Shown: positions 17,005 to 25,177, numbered from the stretch's first letter. The stretch: DNA of 64,000 nt from Labilibaculum filiforme (GCF_002843315.1 NZ_MVDD01000002.1:248001-312000), one strand, 5' to 3'. Translations and numbers: made by a program. Notes: generated by a model not told the origin, from the letters alone.

Positions 17005-17544
17005 TTATATTATTGTGTTTAGGTTCTCGTTTATTAGTTCTTTCAAATACTTCATAATATTAGGATCTGTTACGGAAACATCTTCTAATACTTCTTTTAC
17101 CTCTTTCGTATCAAAAATATATTCCCCCTTTGCTGTGCAATGCCGATATACAAAATCCATGTTTGGATTTGCACTCACCAACAATACCATTACACCTGCA
17201 ATATCACCAATCACCGGTCTGTCTATATTTTTATGAGAAAACAAAACCTCTAGTACTGTTCCCACTCCCTCTTTCGAATGTATTTCCAATTTCCCTCCGG
17301 TTTGCTCGGCACTCTGTTTTAACAAAGACAAACCTAAGCCTACTTTTCGAGTAGTTCTGGTCGTAAAAAAAGGATCTGTTACCTTCTTAACTACTTCTTC
17401 CGACATTCCACATCCATCATCTTTTATCGAAATAGAATAGATATCTTTCTCCAAATCCTCTTTAATTTCCAATTCGACATTAGAGGCTTCCGCCCGAACC
17501 GAATTCTGGATAATATCCATAATATGTAAAGACAAGTCTTTCAT
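17005..17544 (-). CDS. Histidine-kinase-like ATPase without dimerisation domain
   Basis: A 179-aa protein that is little more than a GHKL ATP-binding domain: N-box IIQNSVRAEA, G1 box DDGCGMSEEV, F-box DPFFTTR and G2 box KVGLGLSLLK. No HisKA (DHp) helix pair or receiver precedes it, so it cannot be a standard sensor kinase. A C-terminal extension of about 60 residues (from GVMVLLVSANPNMDF) is unassigned. Such stand-alone ATPases occur beside hydrogenase operons in anaerobes. It may phosphorylate or sequester a partner (inference). Confidence 0.85.
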   Translation of the reverse strand: MKDLSLHIMDIIQNSVRAEASNVELEIKEDLEKDIYSISIKDDGCGMSEEVVKKVTDPFFTTRTTRKVGLGLSLLKQSAEQTGGKLEIHSKEGVGTVLEVLFSHKNIDRPVIGDIAGVMVLLVSANPNMDFVYRHCTAKGEYIFDTKEVKEVLEDVSVTDPNIMKYLKELINENLNTII

Positions 17545-17591
17545 TTTAATTTTAGGTTAAAGCTTAAAGGTATTAGCTAAAAGCATTATTC

Positions 17592-17960
17592 TCATTTAGC
17601 TTTATAAATTTCAGCTTTAAGTTTATTAATAAACCCACTAATCATTTTCTCTTCTTCTAAAATCATAGACAACAATTTACTGTCTTCTTGATTCGAATAT
17701 TTTAATTCTTGAACAAATAAAAACTGTATCTCTAATTCAAATAATGATCCCAATGCTATTTCTAAAAACCTGACAAAATCTTTATCACTTCCTCTACTAC
17801 AACCTTCCGCTATATTTGAAGGAATCGAAACTGCAGCCCTGCATATTTGACTTCTCAATCCATATTTTTCATTCTCAGGAAGCAATTCTACCAATCGATA
17901 AATCCTTTTAAGTATTGATATTCCATTTTGCCAAACATTTAACTTCCTGAAATTTCTCAT
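17592..17960 (-). CDS. Four-helix-bundle protein (S23/IVP family) inside the operon
   Basis: A 122-aa protein with the S23 signature: LNVWQNGISILKRIYRL, LPENEKYGLRSQICRAAVSIPSNIAEG and a later amphipathic pair. The family forms four-helix bundles and is often found as inserts in 23S rRNA intervening sequences or between genes. Here it splits the hydrogenase operon between the PHP gene and the ATPase gene. It is flanked on both sides by degenerate GCTAAAAGC-type text (17575-17590 and 17970-17990). Function unknown; it may be a passenger rather than an operon member. Confidence 0.9.
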   Translation of the reverse strand: MRNFRKLNVWQNGISILKRIYRLVELLPENEKYGLRSQICRAAVSIPSNIAEGCSRGSDKDFVRFLEIALGSLFELEIQFLFVQELKYSNQEDSKLLSMILEEEKMISGFINKLKAEIYKAK

Positions 17961-18006
17961 TCTTTTTTTTGCTAAAAGCCAAACGCCAATTGCTGCTTTA
18001 AACCTT

Positions 18007-18759
18007 TTACTTTAATCTCTCTTCCAATTCAACTATTCGTCCGTCTTCCCCTTTAAGTGCCTTTTTAATTTCCGAAAAACTTGCTTCCTTCATTGTAAAC
18101 TTAGTACACACATTCCCAATATTCTCAATATAATGAGCATCTGAACTTTGAATGAAAGTATATCCTTTCAGGTACTTATTTTTACTTAAAAATTCTTCTT
18201 TTGTGATATGCATTGAAATTTCCAAAGCATCCACATTTAAATCTGTCGGCAAAAAACCTAGCTGACTTATAATACTATTTTGTGTTTTATTAATATGAGC
18301 CGGAATAAACAAACCTTTCAGTTCATGAACTTTCTGTTCTATCTCATTAATTCCCTGACTCAATCCTGATATCAATAAATTATCTATTTCCTGTACTATC
18401 TCCTCCTCTTCGTTCACCACAACCTGATAACCAAAGTATTTGGTGTCATTTGGTATTTTAGGCAAATATCTGTCCAAGTAAATTTGAAACTCAGAAAGCA
18501 AGTCTTCCGTTTCAAAAAAGCATAAGCAATGCACCTCTTCTTTAGTAGTTACCTCTGCTCCCATTAGCACCATAATTCCCTCTTTTTGTGCCAATTGCTT
18601 AATTAAAGTGGCATGCAAAGTTGAATTATGATCGCTTATCCCCAATATGTCAAGTCCACGTTCTTTTGCTGCCCGAACAATATTTACAGGACTCATCTCT
18701 AAATCTCCGCAAGGAGATAAAACCGTATGTGTATGTAAATCTGCTCGAAAAACCTTCAT
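18007..18759 (-). CDS. PHP-domain phosphoesterase-like protein
   Basis: A 250-aa PHP-domain metalloprotein. Metal ligands are visible in FRADLHTHTVLSPCGD, ISDHNST, GAEVTTKEEVHCLC, FIPAHINK and QSSDAHY. The SPCGDLEMSP variant is characteristic of PHP proteins coded with DRTGG and Fe-hydrogenase genes in anaerobes. A phosphoesterase or nucleotide hydrolase role is expected, perhaps acting on a signal nucleotide or a phosphorylated partner (inference). It follows the DRTGG gene by 10 bp, so the two are tightly coupled. Confidence 0.88.
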   Translation of the reverse strand: MKVFRADLHTHTVLSPCGDLEMSPVNIVRAAKERGLDILGISDHNSTLHATLIKQLAQKEGIMVLMGAEVTTKEEVHCLCFFETEDLLSEFQIYLDRYLPKIPNDTKYFGYQVVVNEEEEIVQEIDNLLISGLSQGINEIEQKVHELKGLFIPAHINKTQNSIISQLGFLPTDLNVDALEISMHITKEEFLSKNKYLKGYTFIQSSDAHYIENIGNVCTKFTMKEASFSEIKKALKGEDGRIVELEERLK

Positions 18760-18769
18760 TCTATATCCT

Positions 18770-19105
18770 TTATGCTTTCAAAAGTTCAAATAATTTCCCT
18801 GATAACTCAAACGCCTCCTCTGTTGAGGAAAGAATAGGAATTCCTTCCACATTACTTTGCTTTGCCGCATCGGCTTCCGGTTCATATCCTTTTACAAGAA
18901 CAATTGCAGCTAACTCTTTTAAAGACGCTATTGCCATGATATTTTTATGAGTCTGCAAAGTCACCCAAACCTGATTTTCATCTGCATTTCCCATCACATC
19001 ACTCAATAAATCGGAGGTATATCCCCCTTCAATCTCGCGATTCAATCCTGCAGATCCACTACAAACTTTTAATCCTAATGCTTCAACTATATCCTGTACT
19101 TTCAT
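18770..19105 (-). CDS. DRTGG-domain protein (first of two)
   Basis: A 111-aa protein consisting of one DRTGG domain, with GGYTSDLLSDVMGNA, VWVTLQTHKNIMAIASL and AAIVLVKGYEPE matching the family. DRTGG domains accompany CBS pairs and kinases and are thought to bind ligands or mediate dimerisation. The start codon lies inside the first bases of a 97-bp repeat copy, which fills the whole gap to the hydrogenase-like gene upstream. A similar protein (115 aa) begins the operon. Role: likely a regulatory subunit of the sensory module (inference). Confidence 0.87.
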   Translation of the reverse strand: MKVQDIVEALGLKVCSGSAGLNREIEGGYTSDLLSDVMGNADENQVWVTLQTHKNIMAIASLKELAAIVLVKGYEPEADAAKQSNVEGIPILSSTEEAFELSGKLFELLKA

Positions 19106-19200
19106 ATGATTATAATTTCAAGTTTTTGCCATATGGAACTTACCATGCTGGGATAATCATTTCCCTGTGTGTCAAAATTGCATTGACATGGACGTTTCAT
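19103..19200 (+). repeat. 97-bp-family repeat copy inside the hydrogenase operon
   Basis: About 95 bp, same orientation as the copies at 1126-1422. It has CCATATGGAACTTACCATG, GGGATAATCATTTCCC and TGTCAA-attgca-TTGACA. It occupies essentially the whole gap between the hydrogenase-like stop codon (19205) and the DRTGG start codon (19105), overlapping the latter. Confidence 0.95.
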
Positions 19201-19204
19201 AATA

Positions 19205-20572
19205 TTAATGATCGTTTAAACTTTTCTTTTCAAACCTTTTTACCCCCCAGGTATTTTCTGATATATCAAATGACTCCTGTGGCGTAATTAAACCTTCCTT
19301 AGTCAACATTTTTTGTAGAAAAACACACTGCGTCATCTTTGCTTTCCCCTGCACTACGTCTTCTGCTAAAGCCTGACAACGTGGTGCGCCACATGCACCA
19401 CAATCGATACCTGGCAACACTTTTAAAATACGATTGATCTTCTCCATCTTTTTCATGGCCTCCATCATATCTGTATCAAGACTTAAAATAGATCGAGGTT
19501 CAATATTCTTGATGGAAATATTTCCCAATAGGTAAGTGCGATACTTTTCCACTTCTTTCTCTTCCAGAATAATTGGTTTATTTCGATGATACCAATCTGC
19601 TCTTTTTCGTAATCTTTCTATTGCTAAAAATCTGTTTTCGGTAGTTAAAACTCCACCAGCACAAGAATGATCACATGCCCGCAACTCCAAAAAGTCAACG
19701 TCGGTAATTTCCTCATTCTCCAACTTCTCGAGTACTTCAATTACATTATGAATTTCATCGATTGCCAAGCATCTGCCAGCATATTGTGAAGCTTCCCCAT
19801 TTGTTAATGTCCAGCCAATACTTCGCCGCGACATGTGTTTATTTAATTCGTATTTACTTCCTGAAGTTTTGTTCTGTTTGATACTTAGTAAAACCTTATT
19901 GTAGATGAAGTCCATATTAATAACACCATCAATAAAAGATTTATCCTCCCCAACAGGACTTTTTACAGCAGCAATTTTTGCAGCACATGGTGTAACGTAG
20001 AAAATTCCAATTTCATCATCTGTAAACCCTTCATCTTTAAGTTTCTTACGATAAAATAAAGCGGAAATATCAATTACAGGTTTTAAATGAATGATGTGTT
20101 CGACCAAAGCTGGAAACTTCACCTGAATTAAGCGAACGATTGCGGGACAGAAGCTAGAAATGAACGGACGTTCCTGATGATGTTTATTCATGTATGTATT
20201 AGTAGCCTCGGTAAGAATATCGACCGTTTCATCTACTTCGTACACATGAGTAAAGCCCAGCTCTTGTATCACAGAATATATTTGTTTTTCGGATATATCG
20301 TTAGGAAACTGCCCTAATAAAACTGTTGGTAAGAGAGCAACACGTTGCTTAAAACTGAATATTTGAGAAAAGTCATCCTGTTCGACAATAATGGCATTTA
20401 CCGGACAAGCATTTAAACATTCACCACAATCAACACAAGCATTTTTATTGATAACAGCCAAACCATTTTTAACACGAATTGCCGAAGTTGGACACACATT
20501 CATACAATGTGTGCATCCAATGCAAACCTCCTTAACAACTTTAAGTGCATGATAAAAATGAGCTTTCTCCAT
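19205..20572 (-). CDS. Putative sensory [FeFe]-hydrogenase-like protein
   Basis: A 455-aa protein with two [4Fe-4S] ferredoxin motifs (Cys17-20-23-27 and 46-49-52-56), a hydrogenase H-domain and a C-terminal four-Cys domain (Cys391, 394, 399, 416). The H-cluster ligand cysteines are kept: Cys142 (SSFCP), Cys196 (TPCAAK), Cys300 and Cys304 (RACDHSCAGG). The proton-relay Cys of TSCCP is Phe141, and the third motif has lost the GGGQP tail. No PAS domain is present. This agrees with group D putative sensory hydrogenases rather than a turnover enzyme; sensing of H2 or redox state is inference. Confidence 0.9.
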   Translation of the reverse strand: MEKAHFYHALKVVKEVCIGCTHCMNVCPTSAIRVKNGLAVINKNACVDCGECLNACPVNAIIVEQDDFSQIFSFKQRVALLPTVLLGQFPNDISEKQIYSVIQELGFTHVYEVDETVDILTEATNTYMNKHHQERPFISSFCPAIVRLIQVKFPALVEHIIHLKPVIDISALFYRKKLKDEGFTDDEIGIFYVTPCAAKIAAVKSPVGEDKSFIDGVINMDFIYNKVLLSIKQNKTSGSKYELNKHMSRRSIGWTLTNGEASQYAGRCLAIDEIHNVIEVLEKLENEEITDVDFLELRACDHSCAGGVLTTENRFLAIERLRKRADWYHRNKPIILEEKEVEKYRTYLLGNISIKNIEPRSILSLDTDMMEAMKKMEKINRILKVLPGIDCGACGAPRCQALAEDVVQGKAKMTQCVFLQKMLTKEGLITPQESFDISENTWGVKRFEKKSLNDH

Positions 20573-20579
20573 TCTTCAA

Positions 20580-20999
20580 TTATTTCAAATAGTTAACAAT
20601 CTCTAATTGAGTTCCCACATTAATGGTACTGCTTATATTCATCCGATCGGAATTCTTTTTAATATTAGGCAATCCCATACCTGCACCAAAGCCCATTTCG
20701 CGAACTTCTGGTGTCGCTGTAGAAAAACCTATTTGCATTGCCATATCGATATCAGGAATTCCTGGTCCTTTATCTTCTATCCGAACTACAATTTTATCCG
20801 GAAATATTTCAACATTCATATTCCCCTCAAAAGCGTGTGCGACCACATTCACTTCTGCCTCGTACAATGAAACAACGGTTCGTTTAATAATTTTTGGATC
20901 GACATTTAATTGCTTTAATATTTTTTTCACTTCGCTAGAGGCAGTTCCTGCCTTAGAAAAATTTCCCCCTTCAATAACAAATGTAAATTTCATTCCCAT
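20580..20999 (-). CDS. RsbW-like anti-sigma/serine kinase ATPase
   Basis: A 139-aa GHKL ATPase of the anti-sigma regulatory factor type. N-box EAEVNVVAHAFEG, G1 box IEDKGPGIPD and G2 box GFGAGMGLPNIKKNSD are intact, and length and layout match RsbW/SpoIIAB. No sigma factor or anti-anti-sigma (STAS) gene lies beside it. It abuts the DRTGG gene upstream (next base after that stop) and precedes the hydrogenase-like gene by 7 bp, so the three are translationally linked. Confidence 0.88.
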   Translation of the reverse strand: MGMKFTFVIEGGNFSKAGTASSEVKKILKQLNVDPKIIKRTVVSLYEAEVNVVAHAFEGNMNVEIFPDKIVVRIEDKGPGIPDIDMAMQIGFSTATPEVREMGFGAGMGLPNIKKNSDRMNISSTINVGTQLEIVNYLK

Positions 21000-21347
21000 C
21001 TAATATACTGGTTCTAAACCCATTTCATACAAAACCGCACATGCCTTAAACATAGAATAACTACATTCTATTAGGGTTATATTATTTTCGCAAGCCAGTT
21101 CTTTCATTTCCTGCGAAACCTTCTTATCCCGAACAAATAAGATAAAAGAAATATCTGACATTTCCGATGTTCTTATCGTTTGAAGATTGTTTAGCCCGGT
21201 GACTAACAGAAGATTATCTGTATCTAATGTCAAAACGTCACTCATCAAATCCGATGCAAATCCGAAATCTATATCCTGATTTAAACCATTTTTTCCACAA
21301 ATAACTTTTGCATTAAGTTTATCAACTACATCCACTACTTTCACCAT
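21000..21347 (-). CDS. DRTGG-domain protein (second), first gene of operon
   Basis: A 115-aa DRTGG protein: LNAKVICGKNGLNQDIDFG, FASDLMSDVLTLDTDN and LLLVTGLNNLQTIRTSEM align with the paralogue at 18770, but it has lost the TLQTH segment. It opens the 12-gene operon. Upstream lies a 330-bp region shared with a divergent universal-stress gene, containing an 11-bp inverted repeat. Confidence 0.85.
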   Translation of the reverse strand: MVKVVDVVDKLNAKVICGKNGLNQDIDFGFASDLMSDVLTLDTDNLLLVTGLNNLQTIRTSEMSDISFILFVRDKKVSQEMKELACENNITLIECSYSMFKACAVLYEMGLEPVY

Positions 21348-21358
21348 ATCGCAGTATC

Positions 21359-21497
21359 AACTTATGTTTATCAATTAATCATTTACAATGGGACTAAGAT
21401 AAGTAATTGAGTAGGATTAATAAATGATATCTAATGGAATAGCGACAAAATAATAAAATACATATTTAATCTAAATAACTCAGTAAAAACATAAGTT
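21359..21497. promoter_or_regulatory. Candidate operator: paired 11-bp inverted repeat
   Basis: AACTTATGTTT at 21359-21369 and AAACATAAGTT at 21487-21497 are exact complements, 117 bp apart, framing the region upstream of the hydrogenase operon. The left arm is 12 bp before the DRTGG start. The rest of the stretch to the USP start codon (21675) is AT-rich leader with no other gene. Regulator unknown. Confidence 0.45.
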
Positions 21498-21674
21498 ATT
21501 CTGATGTCTTACATTTATAGCTATTCATTTTACCATAAATACATCCTCTTTTTTATGTCAATATTTTCTAAAAAAACTCTTCTTCTCTTAAGAATAAAAC
21601 GAACAGAAATTTTTTCTTTATATTCGCAGGTAAGCAAATGCCGACAAACAAATACTTATTTTTTTCTTTATTCA

Positions 21675-22487
21675 ATGAGTCTTAAAAAACAACATATACT
21701 AGTAATAATTCAAGATATTCACTATTCGGAGGTAGCGATAAGGCACGCTTTTAGCTTGGCAAAGTTTTTTAAATCGGAGGTTGCGTTTGGCTACTATCCT
21801 TCCAAAAAGAATCAAGATCTATTGCCCGCTAAGAATTTTATCGAAAAGAATAATTTGTACGCAATTCCTTACCAACTTATGATACTAAAAAATCATAAGA
21901 GTGAACCAAATCATTGTATACAAGAATTAGATGCAATATTTATTGTTACTCAATTTCGGAGAGAATCCTTGAGCTATTTCCCGAAGAATCATTCTATTTT
22001 TAAATGGATATTTGATGCAAAAATCCCATCTATTATCGTAACAGAACACACAAAAGTCGATTACGATTATAAAAATATAATTGTACCCATAAATTATAAA
22101 AAGGAAAGTAAGGAGAAAATGATATGGGCTAGCTACTTTGGGCGTTTCAATAATGCGCTTATTCATATCATTGCACCAAACGAAAAATACGAAGCATATC
22201 TTCGTACCATTAAAGCAACTCTTTTATTCACTAAAAAAATGTTTGAACAATTTTCCTTCGAATATAAAACAGTGAAGGCAAGTTGTCAAAGTAAAAATAT
22301 AAATCGGGAAGCCATTACCTATTCGAAAAGTCTTGATTCCGCTTTAATTGTACTGATATCGAATCGGGATCCTGGCTGGATTGCTTCCTATTGCGGACCA
22401 AGCGAATTAAAATGCATTCTTAAAAAAGAAGAGAATCCAATTCTATTCATTAATCCTTTAAAAGATTACTATCTACCCTGCGACTAA
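21675..22487 (+). CDS. Universal stress protein, tandem and degenerate
   Basis: A 270-aa protein of two UspA-like halves: MSLKKQHILVIIQDIHYSEVA opens the first, and YKNIIVPINYKKESKEK opens the second near residue 133. The ATP-binding G-x2-G-x9-G-S/T loop is not recognisable in either half, so it may not bind nucleotide. I take the ATG at 21675; the frame is open back to 21504, but the extra 57 residues are low-complexity and lack USP character. It is divergent from the hydrogenase operon and could share its regulation (inference). Confidence 0.75.
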   Translation: MSLKKQHILVIIQDIHYSEVAIRHAFSLAKFFKSEVAFGYYPSKKNQDLLPAKNFIEKNNLYAIPYQLMILKNHKSEPNHCIQELDAIFIVTQFRRESLSYFPKNHSIFKWIFDAKIPSIIVTEHTKVDYDYKNIIVPINYKKESKEKMIWASYFGRFNNALIHIIAPNEKYEAYLRTIKATLLFTKKMFEQFSFEYKTVKASCQSKNINREAITYSKSLDSALIVLISNRDPGWIASYCGPSELKCILKKEENPILFINPLKDYYLPCD

Positions 22488-22540
22488 CAGTCGATGGATA
22501 TTCTACTCTACCATTTATCGTTTACTTCTAAATGGCAATA

Positions 22541-22574
22541 AAAAAGGAATTACCTTTAACAGTAATTCCTTTTT
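22541..22574. terminator. Bidirectional terminator between USP and S46 peptidase
   Basis: AAAAAGGAATTAC / GTAATTCCTTTTT with an 8-nt loop. A- and T-runs on both sides serve both convergent genes. Confidence 0.92.
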
Positions 22575-22603
22575 ATAGATTGGGAAGTAAGTCTCTTAAA
22601 AAA

Positions 22604-24787
22604 CTATTTCACAAGATTCATTTCGTCTAGCAAGTAACCCGCTCCGGCAAATTTATCAACAATAAATAATACGTAGCGAATATCTAATGATACGTTACGG
22701 CAAATTTCCGCATCGTACATTAAATCGGACATTACACCTTCCCAAGCACGATCGAAATTTAAACCGATTAACTCTCCATTAGCATTTAAAACCGGACTAC
22801 CTGAATTTCCACCTGTAGTATGATTGGTTGCTGCAAAACAAACCGGCATTTCTCCCTTTGCATTTGCATAGCTTCCGTAATTCTTAGTCTGATAAAGAGC
22901 TTTCAGCTTTTGAGGAACATCGTAATCAAATATCTCTGGATTATCTTTCTCGATGATTCCTTCTAATGTAGTATAATGATCGTAAGTTACGGCATTACGT
23001 GCCTTATAACCAGACACTTTTCCATAATGAACTCTAAATGTTGAGTTGGCATCTGCATAAAAGATTTTATCCTTTTGCATCTGCATTAAACCCGCCATAT
23101 AGATGCGTTGTAGTTTTGTTGTTTTTGTAAGAATTTTACTATACTTCGGAGCAATTTCGGCTTCGTAAAAGAAATAGATACTATTTGCTAATACAAAAAT
23201 TGGATCTTTGGTCAAGCGTTTTCCCGAAGATAACTTATAATTATTCAACAGATTATTCAATTTATTCTCGTCGGCAAATACCGATTTAGCCATTGCCTTC
23301 TCAGCATAAGCTTCAAAATCACCTTTATATTTGTCTCGAATAGCTATAATTTCTTTTGGCAAATACTCATCTGTCAAATTCTCGCTATACATTTTCAATA
23401 AAGCAGCCAAAAGTTTTTTATCCGTAGGATTATTATAATTTTTAAAAAACTCGGCACTCGACTTCTTTAATTCTGTAAGCAAATCAGGAATATCCTTCTG
23501 ATCTTTTTTAGTTAAACCCGCCAACTTTTTAAAATTATAGGCAAAAGTTACAGCTTCGGCTCCACGCAAACCTGCTTCAATAGCATAATCGCGAGCCAGA
23601 CTCGTTGGTGCTAATTCGGTATACAAAGCGCCCATTTCAGCAACAATTCCAGCATATTTTTTCTTCAAATCATCGGTGCTATTCGCCCAAGTTTCGAAAT
23701 TCTCTTCCAATTCTTTTTTCTTGGCAATAGCATCCAATCGCTTCAGGCCGGTAATCTCTCCTTGCCATCTTTTCCAAGAATTTGCAACCCCTGCATATTT
23801 TGCAGAATACTGAATTCGAACCAATGGAGAAGCGTCCATGTCCGCTCTCATCAGATCTAATTTTTTTGTTCTGATTTTGATTTTATGAGGATTATCCACC
23901 TTAGTCATTAAATCTAAAGCATGAGATGTTAGATATTCCGTAGTGGTTCCAGGATATCCGAAAACCATTGTGAAATCGCCTTCGTTTACCCCTTTTAAAG
24001 AAATTTTGAACGACTGTTTTGGTACCATTGGAACATTCTCTTTCGAGTAAGAAGCAGGCTTATTGTCTTTATCGGCATAAATTCGAAACATCGAAAAATC
24101 TCCAGTATGACGAGGCCACATCCAATTATCGGTATCGCCGCCAAATTTTCCAATTGCTGATGGAGGAGCACCTACTAAACGAACATCCTTATATATTTCG
24201 TAAACTGAAAGAAAATACTGATTCCCATCAAAATAAGCTTTTACGCTTGCACGATAGTCTGAATCCTTTTCTGTTGCTTCCTGAATTTTTTTAATTCGCT
24301 TTTGAATCATTTTCTGACGATCCACCTCTTTTGTTTCATCGGTAATACTATCTAAAACTTGCGCAGTAACATCTTCCATACGAATTAAAAATGAAGCAGT
24401 TATTCCTTCATTCACCAATTCCTCTTCTTGACTCATTGCCCAAAAACCATCTTTTAAATAGTCGTGTTCCAGAGTTGAATGATTCTGTATTGCACCATAG
24501 CCACAATGATGGTTGGTAACAATTAATCCCTTATCCGAAATTAATTCGCCAGTACAAAAGTGATGAAAAGGACTTCCCTCGCGTCCTAAACCAATAACGG
24601 CATCCTTTAAACATGCCTTATTGATATCGTAAATATCATCCGCAGAAAGCTTAAATCCAGCTTTTTGCATCTCTTCAATGTTGTATTTTTTTAAAAGCAT
24701 TGGAATCCACATTCCCTCATCCGCTTTTACCTGTGTTCCTATCAGCAATATAAATGCGATAAGAAGTAGACTTAGTTTTTTAATCAT
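22604..24787 (-). CDS. S46-family dipeptidyl-peptidase (DPP7/DPP11 type)
   Basis: Periplasmic serine peptidase that removes dipeptides from peptide N-termini, supporting amino-acid use. The 727-aa chain has a signal peptide (cleavage after QVKA), the His site VTNHHCGYGAI (about residues 90-99), a WPRHTGDFSMFRIYAD segment with the likely catalytic Asp, and the nucleophile GGNSGSPVLNANGELIGLNF near the C-terminus. The following DRAWEG has Arg where DPP11 enzymes use Arg for Asp/Glu specificity and DPP7 has Gly, so acidic specificity is likely (inference). The length is normal. Confidence 0.94.
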   Translation of the reverse strand: MIKKLSLLLIAFILLIGTQVKADEGMWIPMLLKKYNIEEMQKAGFKLSADDIYDINKACLKDAVIGLGREGSPFHHFCTGELISDKGLIVTNHHCGYGAIQNHSTLEHDYLKDGFWAMSQEEELVNEGITASFLIRMEDVTAQVLDSITDETKEVDRQKMIQKRIKKIQEATEKDSDYRASVKAYFDGNQYFLSVYEIYKDVRLVGAPPSAIGKFGGDTDNWMWPRHTGDFSMFRIYADKDNKPASYSKENVPMVPKQSFKISLKGVNEGDFTMVFGYPGTTTEYLTSHALDLMTKVDNPHKIKIRTKKLDLMRADMDASPLVRIQYSAKYAGVANSWKRWQGEITGLKRLDAIAKKKELEENFETWANSTDDLKKKYAGIVAEMGALYTELAPTSLARDYAIEAGLRGAEAVTFAYNFKKLAGLTKKDQKDIPDLLTELKKSSAEFFKNYNNPTDKKLLAALLKMYSENLTDEYLPKEIIAIRDKYKGDFEAYAEKAMAKSVFADENKLNNLLNNYKLSSGKRLTKDPIFVLANSIYFFYEAEIAPKYSKILTKTTKLQRIYMAGLMQMQKDKIFYADANSTFRVHYGKVSGYKARNAVTYDHYTTLEGIIEKDNPEIFDYDVPQKLKALYQTKNYGSYANAKGEMPVCFAATNHTTGGNSGSPVLNANGELIGLNFDRAWEGVMSDLMYDAEICRNVSLDIRYVLFIVDKFAGAGYLLDEMNLVK

Positions 24788-24862
24788 AATTTGTGTTTAA
24801 GTAATGAATTATTAGTCATGAATTATGAGTGTTACAAGCAAAACCAAACCTTTACATCAAAA

Positions 24863-25177
24863 CTAATCCTTCTTTTTATTATTTTGTTTTGTTGTTAATA
24901 TGATACTTCTAATTATTTTCAACAATTCAGACGCGTCACTTTTCATAGAAGTAAATTCATCATCTGCAATGTAATTCGTCTCTCTTAGTAATTCTAACCA
25001 GTATAAAGATTCATCTGTTTCTTTTTGCGCAATTCCCAATTTATGAATAAAATCAGCTTTACTTTCAGCATTTTGACTCTCTCCAACATTTGCTCCAATT
25101 GAAGTTCCTGAACGTAAAAGTTGTTTACTCAATACAAATTCCTTCTTTTCACTAATAAGATATTTGTATAGTTTCAC
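24863..25177 (-). CDS. Four-helix-bundle protein (S23 family), uncertain start
   Basis: A 104-aa product, with KEFVLSKQLLRSGTSIGANVGESQNAESKADFIHKLGIAQKE split over the standard S23 helices. The frame begins at GTG 25175-25177, but in-frame coding continues upstream to 25231 as IRSKSIIKEKSFRFAIRIV, the normal N-terminus of this family. No ATG/GTG/TTG exists there; the codons are ATT/ATC. Either a rare ATT/ATC start is used or the original ATG has mutated. The C-terminus is Lys-rich. Confidence 0.75.
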   Translation of the reverse strand: MKLYKYLISEKKEFVLSKQLLRSGTSIGANVGESQNAESKADFIHKLGIAQKETDESLYWLELLRETNYIADDEFTSMKSDASELLKIIRSIILTTKQNNKKKD

